DNA of 45,708 nt from an uncultured Desulfovibrionaceae bacterium (lineage in GTDB: Bacteria; Desulfobacterota; Desulfovibrionia; Desulfovibrionales; Desulfovibrionaceae), in contig CALUZB010000001.1 in assembly GCA_944325195.1 (NCBI GenBank), positions 1 to 45,708 of the forward strand, in the 5' to 3' direction. The notes below the pieces were generated by a model. The model was not told the DNA's origin, made no database searches, and saw nothing but the letters and a program-made list of their open reading frames with translations. Positions 33,954 through 41,183 of the stretch are shown here, in pieces. A program made the position numbers and the translations under genes. Numbering within the stretch: the stretch's first letter is position 1; each line of letters starts with the position of its first letter.

Positions 33954-34344
33954 ACAAATAAACCTTGAGAGTTATTACTGAGGCGACAGGGGTAACTCAC
34001 CCCTAAGATAAATGGCTATGGAACTCGCCTTGTAAGCAATGTTCGTCTTCGTCATGACTTGGTGTGGGATTGATTCCCCTGCAGAACTATTTTGTGGTGC
34101 GGTTTGTGGGCGTGTCCACAAACCGCACAGCGTAATATCCGTTTAAGGGGAGCTTACCCTTGCGGGGGTTGCGGTAATACCACAGCAGCCTTTATTTCCA
34201 CCTGATTTTGTAGCTGGTTGATTCTAAAAATAGTTGCCGGAATAAATGGATAGCGCCCTCCTAAAGCGCGCTTGGGTATTTTATCATAAGAGATAATCCT
34301 CAATGACGAAATACTCTGATGCTGAACATTAGCTCTCGATGATT
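33954..34344. other. Intergenic region between convergent ferritin and transglycosylase genes
   Basis: This 391-base stretch carries two stem-loops: a small one, AGGGGT-AACTC-ACCCCT (33988-34004), close to the ferritin stop, and a strong one at 34097-34128 listed separately. No coding region, tRNA or promoter is convincing. Confidence 0.5.
34097..34128. terminator. Perfect 13-base-pair stem-loop between convergent genes
   Basis: GTGCGGTTTGTGG (34097-34109) pairs with CCACAAACCGCAC (34116-34128) around six bases. It lies between two 3' ends, so it may stop or stabilise transcripts from either side. There is no T-run in either direction. Confidence 0.55.
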
Positions 34345-35475
34345 TTATTGATTATCCTTGGGTTGTTGGTCTGCATTAGGCATAGCTTGTTGTTCTGCGT
34401 TGACAAGTTCTTTAGCCATCATCAAAATGGTGTTGGCGTAAGCTGTGCTGCGGTTATAGGCTAGAAGCGCTTTTCGCTGAGCAGCTTCGTCCGGCGAGTT
34501 CGGCCAACCGTGTACGGCAAGATAGTTAGACAGGCTGAGAATTGCATCCGCAGGATCAAATAAGTTGATTATGCCATCGTTATTTCCGTCAACACCAAAT
34601 AATATGATATTTGAGGGCATAAATTGGCAGTAGCCTATGGCGCCATAAATTGAGCCGGAAAGCTCAAGCGGATCAAAGCCATTTGAATAGGTATATGTCA
34701 ACAGAGCCTTAAGTTCATTATATGCCCATTCTGAACGCTTATCCAATACGCTTTGCAGCCAGTTCTCTTTTACAAGATCTCCTGAAAAAGCGGGTAGATG
34801 CGGATAGAAAGTTTCTTTCCGGTTGGAAGTTGCCATACTGGCCAAATTGAGCAGGGCGGAATGACGGCCGAGATATGACCCCAAATCGGTCTCAACCAAA
34901 ATCAGCGACAGAGCAACCTCCTTTGGTACGCCGTAAGTTGCTTCCGCTTTCAGAAAAAACTCCTCATGTTCGTGTAAAAAAATCATGGCGCGGCGAACAT
35001 TCTTTTCTGTCACTACATGACGGTAGTAATTGGTTTTATTCTCCCTGGCTGGCTTCGTTGTTTTCTTCTTACCGAATTTGAGTTTATACAGCTCCTTGAG
35101 TTTAGTTTTCATAGGGACATCGGTATATCCGTTACCCAGGCGTTTAAATACTTCTTCCACCCAATCTCGTTCCAGGCCGTCGATAATCAGTTTTTCGCTC
35201 AACTCCTGCCAGCAATCCGGAACCAAGGGAGATAACACATCAGATTTTATATCATCAATACGCTGTGCCTCGGCTTTGTCCCATTCAAACGGCTGATAAA
35301 AAAGGAGAGATGAGCTATGCTGGAGAAAGTTGTCTCTATACAGGCATGTACCGGACCACTTTAATGAGTCCGCGCTGTGATTGTTATTGCCGGCTTGAGC
35401 GGAGCCGCAAACTAAAAATATGGAAAGAAAATTCAGACCGAATCGAATTATACATTGAGAAAAAGTGCAACCCAT
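34345..35475 (-). CDS. MltB-like lytic murein transglycosylase (SLT_2 / GH103 family)
   Basis: The 376-residue protein begins with a signal-type hydrophobic segment (about residues 9-28) ending in GSAQAG. The catalytic Glu is about E195 in LILVETDLGSYLG, and later GAIGYCQFMPSNI and DGIINLFDPADAILSLSNYL match the MltB family. It cleaves glycan strands in the periplasm. ATG 35475 is preferred; a TTG at 35487 would add four residues. The segment FGVDGNNDGIINLFD resembles an EF-hand-like loop, common in this family. The C-terminus (about 360-376) is Gln/Asn-rich and probably disordered. It is distinct from the SLT enzyme in the T6SS block. Confidence 0.88.
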   Translation of the reverse strand: MGCTFSQCIIRFGLNFLSIFLVCGSAQAGNNNHSADSLKWSGTCLYRDNFLQHSSSLLFYQPFEWDKAEAQRIDDIKSDVLSPLVPDCWQELSEKLIIDGLERDWVEEVFKRLGNGYTDVPMKTKLKELYKLKFGKKKTTKPARENKTNYYRHVVTEKNVRRAMIFLHEHEEFFLKAEATYGVPKEVALSLILVETDLGSYLGRHSALLNLASMATSNRKETFYPHLPAFSGDLVKENWLQSVLDKRSEWAYNELKALLTYTYSNGFDPLELSGSIYGAIGYCQFMPSNIILFGVDGNNDGIINLFDPADAILSLSNYLAVHGWPNSPDEAAQRKALLAYNRSTAYANTILMMAKELVNAEQQAMPNADQQPKDNQ

Positions 35476-35625
35476 AATATATGTCAAACAATAAAAATAA
35501 GAGTTGATTTATTTAAAATATAGTATTAACGTTTTGACGGTGGTTGACGGGGAGATTGCCTTTGACTGTGCCGGTATAAGGCTTGGAGTAAATAAGAGTG
35601 CTTAATGAGAAAGCCAAAACTGTAC

Positions 35626-35655
35626 AAAAAAGGGAGGGCGGCAGTGCCCCCCCCC
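35626..35655 (-). terminator. Intrinsic terminator of the CI-like regulator gene
   Basis: On the minus strand a G-run (from 35655) pairs with CCCTCCC (35632-35638) and is followed by six Ts (35626-35631). It lies 18 bases after the regulator stop codon. Confidence 0.7.
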
Positions 35656-35672
35656 TTCCGATACTGCAGAGT

Positions 35673-36368
35673 TTAAAACTCCTGCATAACCCAAGCCAGG
35701 CTCCCTATAACACGATCCTTGTGTTTGTCCAAGGACACATATTGATCCGGGTGCTTCTGGTTCTCTGCTTTGAGGACCAGGCGTTGGTTGTCGCCATCCA
35801 GAAAAACGCGTTTAAGCGAAATTCCCTCAAATGGGATATGAATAGCAAAAATTTCGCCTGATACGATGTTCTGCTGGCCTGTATCAATGCCTACATAAGC
35901 CCCCTTGTAAACAAGCGGTTCCATTCCTGCTGTGTCAACTTTAAAAACCTGGATGCCGGATGCAAAGAAAGACTGCGGAATTGAAAGCTTGCCGATAACT
36001 TCCGGATCGCACGGCTCATCGCCCATGTCAGCTCCATGCATGGAATACACAGTAACTACAGTGCTTTTGGCTTCCGGAGCGCCATAAAGCGCTGGCGATT
36101 CCAAAAGATAACCTCCAGATAGAACATCAGTGGGTTGGTATCCTTGTTCTGTGCGCAAATAAACAGGACCGGCTTCCTTTTTCAGCCAGTCCGGGTTCAG
36201 GCCGAATTTTTCAAACAGCTTCATGTACCAGTCTGCCGGCACAGAGTTGCGCCGCTTTGCATCGGAAATACTGGACTGCCTTATCCCAAGAACTTCGGCC
36301 AGCTCGACTTGAGTTTTTGTGTTTGTTGCCAGTTTAATTCTATCAAAGACTTCATCAAAAATAGACAT
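35673..36368 (-). CDS. CI-like transcriptional regulator with an S24-type domain lacking the catalytic Ser
   Basis: The 231-residue protein has an N-terminal helix-turn-helix of the phage CI type (about residues 8-62, with QVELAEVLGIRQSSISDAKRR) and a C-terminal LexA/CI-like S24 domain (about 110-225). The segment VDTAGMEPL aligns with the family motif G-x-S-M-x-P. The nucleophilic Ser is Gly here (G148), while the Lys partner (K186 in SLKRVF) remains. Self-cleavage of the RecA-triggered kind is therefore unlikely, and dimerisation or ligand sensing is the probable role of this domain. Start 36368 has a modest GGGGGAAAC upstream. A promoter with paired palindromes lies about 280 bases upstream, suggesting autoregulation. 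It may be a domesticated phage repressor. Confidence 0.86.
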   Translation of the reverse strand: MSIFDEVFDRIKLATNTKTQVELAEVLGIRQSSISDAKRRNSVPADWYMKLFEKFGLNPDWLKKEAGPVYLRTEQGYQPTDVLSGGYLLESPALYGAPEAKSTVVTVYSMHGADMGDEPCDPEVIGKLSIPQSFFASGIQVFKVDTAGMEPLVYKGAYVGIDTGQQNIVSGEIFAIHIPFEGISLKRVFLDGDNQRLVLKAENQKHPDQYVSLDKHKDRVIGSLAWVMQEF

Positions 36369-36513
36369 GTTTCCCCCGCATTAATGCAAAGCAATTCCCA
36401 AACGCCCCCACGTCGGGTCAGCTTTGAGGATGGTTAAGTGCGTCATTTGCTGAAATGAGCGTATCCATAGTTATCCGGCGTTAAACCGGTTTTGCTCCCT
36501 CAAAAGCAACTAC

Positions 36514-36527
36514 TGCCGATGTCGGCA
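36514..36527. repeat. Palindrome in the regulator leader
   Basis: TGCCGATGTCGGCA is an inverted repeat with six-base arms and a two-base centre. It may be an operator; as RNA its loop would be small. Confidence 0.35.
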
Positions 36528-36648
36528 AAAAAGATCACGTCCCCTATTTATAACATTCAAATAACAAAATGAATTTATGCAGCGTCGTCCTGGATCAGGC
36601 GGTTAGTATCCGCCCATGTATTTGGAATAGAATAGTTCAATGTACCCA

Positions 36649-36685
36649 TTGTTAGTACAAACATGTTTACCTTTTGTCAATACAA
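36649..36685 (-). promoter_or_regulatory. Promoter with two TTGT-N4-ACAA palindromes over the -35 and -10 boxes
   Basis: On the minus strand TTGACA (36675-36680) and TACTAA (36652-36657) are spaced by 17 bases. TTGT-CAAT-ACAA (36674-36685) covers the -35 box and TTGT-TAGT-ACAA (36649-36660) covers the -10 box; their starts are exactly 25 bases apart. A third palindrome AAACATGTTT (36659-36668) lies between. The layout suits repression, most simply by the CI-like protein encoded downstream. The -10 box is a poor match. Confidence 0.5.
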
Positions 36686-36750
36686 GTAATAACGAATAGA
36701 AAATTGACTAGAGGGGACTAAAAAATAACGTCTGTTCTATTGAAGGATTT

Positions 36751-36782
36751 GTACTTTCGGCACCAGTTAGTGCCGAAAGTAC
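36751..36782 (-). terminator. Perfect stem-loop just after hflC
   Basis: GTACTTTCGGCAC (36751-36763) pairs with GTGCCGAAAGTAC (36770-36782) around six bases. It begins two bases after the hflC stop. No T-run follows on the minus strand, so it may protect the mRNA end or terminate with help. Confidence 0.6.
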
Positions 36783-36784
36783 AG

Positions 36785-37633
36785 TTACTTAAGATACTTC
36801 AGGAAGGGGCTGTCCAGCGGAAGCAAAATGCGGGTATTATTTTTTGTTGAGTTCTTATATGCCTCCAGGCTTTTGATAAACTCATAGAAATCCGGGCTTT
36901 GTGAAATAGCTTCAGCGTAAATACGGGTAGCCTCAGCATCGCCTTTACCCCTGATGATTGAAGCCTGCTGTTGAGCTGTGGCCAGAATGATTTCCTGTTC
37001 CCGGTTTGCTGCGGAATTGATTTTCGCCGCTTCTTCTTCGCCTTCCGAGCGGTATTGTTTGGCCATGCGCTCGCGTTCGGTTTTCATACGCTCAAAAATG
37101 GCTTGTTGGTTTTGAGGCGGCAGGTCTGTTCGGCGAATGCGCACGTCAATGACTTCAATGCCCATGTCATGCGAGCGCTCAGAGGCCTGTTGGGTAACTG
37201 TCTGGATAATTTCGCCGCGTTTTCCGGAAACCACATCTGTCAGTGTATAACGCCCTATAAACGCTTTCAGTTGAGAGTCCACAATATTCTCAAGTCGGGA
37301 TTGAGCCGTTTGTATATTGCGCACGCTTTGATAGAAACGCAGAGGATCAGCAATACGCCAGCGGGTGTAATGATCCAGCACTATCGCCTTCTTATCCTGA
37401 GTGTAAGTTCCGGCGGTGCGGGCTTCCAGGCCGAGAATGCGTTTATCCAGGAGCACTGCCTCCTGGATAAACGGAAGTTTCACATGCAGACCGGGTTCGG
37501 TAACTGTGTCCACCGGCTCTCCCAATTGGAGAATAATGGCCATTGTTGTTTGATGTACAATGTACAGCGATTGACTGCCCACAATCAGCAGAACTGCCAG
37601 GACAATTAGAATCAATACCGATTTACGTCGCAC
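36785..37633 (-). CDS. hflC: HflC, SPFH/band-7 membrane protease modulator
   Basis: The 282-residue protein has one N-terminal transmembrane segment (about residues 5-25, VLILIVLAVLLIVGSQSLYIV), then an SPFH domain (GEPVDTVTEPGLHVKLPFIQEAVLLDKRIL) and a helical tail with the motif RTDLPPQNQQAIFERMKTERERMAKQYRSEGEEEAAKI that is diagnostic of HflC. With HflK it forms a periplasm-facing cage around FtsH in the inner membrane. The GTG at 37633 is chosen because AGGAG lies seven bases upstream, next to the hflK stop. An ATG at 37678 would extend 15 residues into hflK and lacks such a site. Confidence 0.92.
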   Translation of the reverse strand: MRRKSVLILIVLAVLLIVGSQSLYIVHQTTMAIILQLGEPVDTVTEPGLHVKLPFIQEAVLLDKRILGLEARTAGTYTQDKKAIVLDHYTRWRIADPLRFYQSVRNIQTAQSRLENIVDSQLKAFIGRYTLTDVVSGKRGEIIQTVTQQASERSHDMGIEVIDVRIRRTDLPPQNQQAIFERMKTERERMAKQYRSEGEEEAAKINSAANREQEIILATAQQQASIIRGKGDAEATRIYAEAISQSPDFYEFIKSLEAYKNSTKNNTRILLPLDSPFLKYLK

Positions 37634-37643
37634 AACTTTGCTC

Positions 37644-38720
37644 CTATTTTCCCGTCTGGTTTGGTGTTGGGGCGGCATTGCCCTGACTATTGAGAGGCAG
37701 GTAGGGTAGAACCGGTCCGACTCCGCTTTCCGGCAAAATCAGTTTTTCAACGTTCGGGTTGGAAAGGATTTCTTCCAAAGCCTCCAGATAAAGGCGTTTG
37801 GTGGTAACATCCTTGGCCTTGTTGTACTCTTCAAGCACTGCCAGGAAACGTTTGCTTTCGCCGTCCGCTTTCAGTACAACGCTTTGCCGATATGCTTCAG
37901 CCTCATTTAAGGTACGGGCCGCTTCACCGCGGGCCCGGGGCAGAATTTCATTGCGGTAGGCTTCAGCCTGGTTGATGATTTTGCTTCTGTCTTCGCGGGC
38001 GGAGGCCACATCCATGAACGCTTCGATGGCTTCCTTAGGCGGATGCACGTCCTGCATTTCAACTCCGGTGATGATTATTCCGGCTTTATAGTCGTTTAGA
38101 ATGCCCTGCAGAATATCTTTGGTGCGCTGTTCAATTTCTTGCCGGCCGTCAGTAATGGCCGAATCAATTTCCGTTGAGCCCATTACCTCGCGCATACTCG
38201 CCTGGGATGCGCTTCTGATTGTGGTGAGCGGATCCGCTACATTAAACAGAAAGTATTCCGGGTGTTCCGGGTCAATACGGAATTGCACCACAAACTGTAC
38301 AAAAACGATGTTTTCATCGCCGGTGAGCATACTTGCTTCATCTATGCCGCTGTTATTACGGCCACGTGCCGCGGTATCGTTGCCATAACCAATTTCCATG
38401 CGTTGTACGGCTTCAACTTTCGGGGTATAAACAGTTTCTATGGGAAATGGCAGATGATAGTGCGGCCCTGGATCTACTGTGCGGACAAATTTCCCGAATC
38501 GCAGCACCACTCCCTTTTCGTCTGCATCCACTATGAATATGCCCGACAGGAGCCAGAGCAGCACCAACAACCCCAAAAGTGCCTTTAACCAGGGAAACTG
38601 CATTTTTTGGAGTTTATTGACGCTTTTGCCGATAAGTTTATCAAAATCGCCTCCCTCCTCTTCCTGAGGGGAAGGTTTCCTTTGCCGACGTTCTTGTAGT
38701 TTTTCCCAATCCCAGTTCAT
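37644..38720 (-). CDS. hflK: HflK, SPFH/band-7 membrane protease modulator
   Basis: The 358-residue product starts MNWDWEKLQERRQRKPS, typical of HflK. A transmembrane segment follows (about residues 47-66, ALLGLLVLLWLLSGIFIV) and then the SPFH domain (DEKGVVLRFGKFVRTVDPGPHYHLPFPIETV). The helical tail includes VQMQDVHPPKEAIEAFMDVASAREDR-like sequence (here GVEMQDVHPPKEAIEAF) and EAYRNEILPRARGEAARTL. It ends Pro/Asn/Gln-rich. HflKC regulates FtsH proteolysis. ATG 38720 is preferred over the upstream in-frame TTG at 38771, which would put a non-family sequence in front. It is divergent from the phosphomannomutase gene. Confidence 0.93.
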   Translation of the reverse strand: MNWDWEKLQERRQRKPSPQEEEGGDFDKLIGKSVNKLQKMQFPWLKALLGLLVLLWLLSGIFIVDADEKGVVLRFGKFVRTVDPGPHYHLPFPIETVYTPKVEAVQRMEIGYGNDTAARGRNNSGIDEASMLTGDENIVFVQFVVQFRIDPEHPEYFLFNVADPLTTIRSASQASMREVMGSTEIDSAITDGRQEIEQRTKDILQGILNDYKAGIIITGVEMQDVHPPKEAIEAFMDVASAREDRSKIINQAEAYRNEILPRARGEAARTLNEAEAYRQSVVLKADGESKRFLAVLEEYNKAKDVTTKRLYLEALEEILSNPNVEKLILPESGVGPVLPYLPLNSQGNAAPTPNQTGK

Positions 38721-38791
38721 AATAGAAATAAAATATGCTAAAACAACCTTACTTGGCAAGAGATAAATCAATTTAGTTTCAGGAGGACAGA

Positions 38792-40171
38792 ATGGTAAAT
38801 ATAGTTAACCCCACGGTATTCCGGGCCTATGATATACGCGGCATTGTAGATAAGGACTTTGATGAAAACTGGGTGGAGCGTTTGGGACGCGCCTGTGGAC
38901 AATATTTTTTATCCCGCGGTGTGAGTCGTGCGGTTATCGGAATGGATTGCCGGGCTTCTTCACCGGCGTATAATAAGGCTCTGACCCGCGGCTTGACTTC
39001 CACCGGGGTGGATGTGATCAATATCGGCCAGGTGGGCACCCCGGTATTGTATTTTGCTGTAGTGCATCTTAAAACCCGGGGCGGCATTATGATCACCGCG
39101 TCACACAACCCGCCGGAATATAACGGTTTTAAGGTTTGGGCCGGAGACACCACTTTGCATACTCAGGAAATTCAGGAAATCCGCAGGATTATGGAAGCAG
39201 GCAACTTCCCTGAGGGGCAGGGCATGGCCAGCGAACACGATATTAAGCCCGCCTATATTGAAGCGGCGTTGCAAGCCTGCAAGCTTCACCGTCCGTTGAA
39301 AGTAGTGGTGGACGGCGGCAATGGCGTCGGCGCCGACTTGGCTGGGGAAATTCTGGAGCGCATGGGTTGTGAAGTTATCTGTCAGTTTTGTGATCCGGAT
39401 CCTGCTTTCCCCAATCATCACCCTGATCCCAGTGTGGAAGCGAACCTGTTGCAGTTAAGGGAGCGGGTGCTTAAGGAAAAGGCCGATTTTGGAGTAGGTT
39501 TAGACGGCGACTCAGACCGGATGGGCGTGATGGATGAAAAAGGACGGATTTTATTTGGGGACGAACTGCTCGCCCTGTTTGCCCGCGAGGTACTGGCGCG
39601 TAAGCCCGGCAGTACCATAATGGGTGAGGTGAAATGCTCGCATCTGATGTATAAGGATATTTCAGAACACGGCGGTAAGCCGCTGATGTGGATCACCGGG
39701 CATTCAATCATTAAAGCAAAAATGAAGGAAGTCGGCGCAGCTCTGGCCGGCGAGGTCAGTGGGCATATGTTCTTTAATGACGGCTGGTTTGGCTTTGACG
39801 ACGCAATCTATGGAACGGCTCGGTTTGCAAGCATTTTTTCAGCCCAGAACAAGCCTTTGTCGCAATTGCCTGGTTGGCCGCAAACAGCTAAGACCCCGGA
39901 AATTCATGTTCCGTGTCCGGATGCCCTTAAATTTAAAATAGTTAAGCAGGCCCAAGACTTTTTCAGGGATAGATATAATACCATGGAGATCGATGGCGTG
40001 CGCATAACTTTTCCGGACGGTTGGGGGTTGATTCGCGCATCCAATACCCAACCGGTGCTGGTGTTGCGCTTTGAAGCGGAAACAGAGAGCCGCCTGGAAG
40101 AAATCCGGAATTTGATGGAAGGCCCGCTTACACAGTGGATAGCCGAGGCTCAGGAACAGTCAACACTTTGA
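38792..40171 (+). CDS. Phosphomannomutase/phosphoglucomutase (AlgC-like)
   Basis: The 459-residue protein is an alpha-D-phosphohexomutase. Its markers are FRAYDIRGIV, the phosphoserine loop ITASHNPPEYNG (S104), the Mg-binding loop GLDGDSDRMG, the sugar-specificity loop GEVSGHMFF and the phosphate-binding RASNTQPVLVLRFEA. It interconverts hexose 1- and 6-phosphates (mannose and/or glucose) for surface polysaccharide synthesis. AGGAGG precedes the ATG. A good intrinsic terminator follows 17 bases after the stop, so it is monocistronic. The exact sugar preference cannot be read from sequence; GEVSGH suits PMM/PGM. Confidence 0.94.
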   Translation: MVNIVNPTVFRAYDIRGIVDKDFDENWVERLGRACGQYFLSRGVSRAVIGMDCRASSPAYNKALTRGLTSTGVDVINIGQVGTPVLYFAVVHLKTRGGIMITASHNPPEYNGFKVWAGDTTLHTQEIQEIRRIMEAGNFPEGQGMASEHDIKPAYIEAALQACKLHRPLKVVVDGGNGVGADLAGEILERMGCEVICQFCDPDPAFPNHHPDPSVEANLLQLRERVLKEKADFGVGLDGDSDRMGVMDEKGRILFGDELLALFAREVLARKPGSTIMGEVKCSHLMYKDISEHGGKPLMWITGHSIIKAKMKEVGAALAGEVSGHMFFNDGWFGFDDAIYGTARFASIFSAQNKPLSQLPGWPQTAKTPEIHVPCPDALKFKIVKQAQDFFRDRYNTMEIDGVRITFPDGWGLIRASNTQPVLVLRFEAETESRLEEIRNLMEGPLTQWIAEAQEQSTL

Positions 40172-40188
40172 CAGGTTTTTCGCCTAGC

Positions 40189-40227
40189 AACAAAAACTCC
40201 GGCAGTTACATTGCCGGAGTTTTTGTT
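40189..40227 (+). terminator. Intrinsic terminator after the phosphomannomutase gene
   Basis: AACAAAAACTCCGGCA (40189-40204) pairs perfectly with TGCCGGAGTTTTTGTT (40212-40227) around seven bases. The 3' arm includes the T-run. Confidence 0.9.
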
Positions 40228-40349
40228 ACAGGTCTGGCTATTTATCAGAATTATATTACTCCCGAAAGTTCATTCGGCGGTAAACGTATGTGAACTTTCA
40301 TTAGTGTGGCTGAACTAAAGGATGCTCTTTATTTATATGAATTCAATGT

Positions 40350-40790
40350 CTAAGCTTTGATCCTGGAAAGTCCAGTCAGCTGGGCGCTTAATTCAGAAAT
40401 CTGCGCATACAAAGCGCTGGCCTGGGCTGTTTTGGCATTTTCCGGCAGACCGCTGCTCATGATTTGAGCCAGACGGGAAGTAAGTTGACTGATTCGAGCC
40501 CTTATATCCGCGGTATGCCCGCTGCCGTAAAAGACGTCCCCACCAACTGAAGCTTCTGTCTGACCATTAAGTTGTTTGTTTGCAGCATCGTTGCCTTCTT
40601 CTGTTTCCCCGGCAATGGCCATGTTGAACACTGCTTCACGCGCTGCAGCAGAAAAACTCACTGTGTCTTTCGGGTTAAGTAAGCCACCGTGTTCTTTCCC
40701 TTCTGAGTGAACGCTGCGAGTGCTTATATTGCGATTGAGAGCCTGGGCCGATGCTGAATAATACTCCAGGATCATTTTATTGATTTCCAC
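40350..40790 (-). CDS. Small protein of unknown function
   Basis: I do not recognise this 146-residue protein. It is hydrophilic, with no signal peptide or membrane segment. The segment NPKDTVSFSAAAREAVFNMA (about residues 39-58) resembles a D-[ST]-[VI]-x-[FIL]-S-x-x-A-R-E pattern seen in flagella-related or FlgM-like proteins, but the resemblance is weak. The C-terminal half (ADIRARISQLTSRLAQIM, ALYAQISELSAQLTGL) is amphipathic helix. The GTG start at 40790 is supported by GGAG five bases upstream; an ATG at 40775 is the alternative. It is convergent with the phosphomannomutase gene and divergent from the aromatic leader. Confidence 0.65.
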   Translation of the reverse strand: MEINKMILEYYSASAQALNRNISTRSVHSEGKEHGGLLNPKDTVSFSAAAREAVFNMAIAGETEEGNDAANKQLNGQTEASVGGDVFYGSGHTADIRARISQLTSRLAQIMSSGLPENAKTAQASALYAQISELSAQLTGLSRIKA

Positions 40791-40900
40791 AATTGCTCCG
40801 CCCTTACTGTTTTGAGTGGGGAATTTGACTTCCTCCCACTACTACAGCTTTTTATGCAAGGTACATGCCAGGATAAAGTCAGATTTTTTTAAAAAAGATA

Positions 40901-40928
40901 TTGACATTTTTAAGAGTAGCGGTATTTT
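40901..40928 (+). promoter_or_regulatory. Promoter of the aromatic biosynthesis operon leader
   Basis: A perfect TTGACA (40901-40906) is followed after 16 bases by TATTTT (40923-40928). An A/T-rich stretch just upstream (40883-40898) could act as an UP element. Transcription would begin near 40935, about 45 bases before the leader ORF. Confidence 0.65.
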
Positions 40929-40980
40929 CAATTCACTTAACATCATCCTTGTTGGATTGTATTGAAGGAAAACAAGATTT

Positions 40981-41079
40981 ATGTTTAACAATTGGCACAA
41001 TTCCTACTTTAGCTTTAGCTATTTTTACTTTAGCGGCAAAATTGCAGCTAATGGGGGTTGTGTCGTGTATGAAAAGTAG
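40981..41079 (+). CDS. Aromatic leader peptide (attenuation leader)
   Basis: This 32-codon ORF encodes a peptide starting MFNNWHNS and then YFSFSYFYF (residues 9-17, bases 41005-41031). Ten of 32 residues are Phe, Tyr or Trp, all five Phe codons are TTT, and seven of nine residues in the core run are aromatic. GAAGGA lies 11 bases upstream of the ATG. The ORF sits between a promoter and an intrinsic terminator, ahead of genes that make the precursors of exactly these amino acids. That is the layout of pheL/trpL-type leaders. Ribosome stalling at the aromatic codons would then control read-through. The ORF is seen directly; the mechanism is inferred. It is too short to be an enzyme. Confidence 0.82.
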   Translation: MFNNWHNSYFSFSYFYFSGKIAANGGCVVYEK

Positions 41080-41105
41080 TTTTTAGGTTAACGAGCAATC
41101 AACAT

Positions 41106-41139
41106 AGGGCTGCAGCAGATAAGTTGCAGCCCTTTTTTT
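41106..41139 (+). terminator. Intrinsic terminator serving as attenuator before the aromatic operon
   Basis: AGGGCTGCA (41106-41114) pairs with TGCAGCCCT (41125-41133) around ten bases, running into seven Ts (41133-41139). It ends 45 bases before the first enzyme gene. An earlier segment TGCAGCT (41043-41049) can pair with GGCTGCA (41108-41114), which would prevent the terminator. TTAGCT within the Phe/Ser codons (41009-41014 and 41015-41020) can pair with AGCTAA (41046-41051) and would block that antiterminator. Confidence 0.82.
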
Positions 41140-41183
41140 GTGTGGGGCAGCGGCTGCAGCTCAAAAAAATCGAGGGATAAGAT

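Larger units (their letters stand above)
36369..36784. other. Intergenic region between the CI-like regulator and hflC
   Basis: This 416-base stretch includes the promoter with paired operators (36649-36685), a palindrome TGCCGA-TG-TCGGCA (36514-36527), an AT-rich segment with TATAAAT on the minus strand near 36545, and the hairpin after hflC (36751-36782). If the promoter at 36652-36680 drives the regulator, its mRNA leader would be long (about 275 bases). I see no supported gene here. Confidence 0.5.

Noticed and set aside
36575..36649. A 24-codon minus-strand ORF (MGTLNYSIPNTW...) upstream of the CI-like gene
   Set aside because: Its ATG lies at or before the predicted transcription start and has no ribosome binding site; no family likeness.
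40901..41086. A 61-codon TTG-start ORF overlapping the aromatic leader
   Set aside because: It begins inside the -35 promoter box, has no ribosome binding site, and is in a different frame from the aromatic-rich ORF, which explains the region better.
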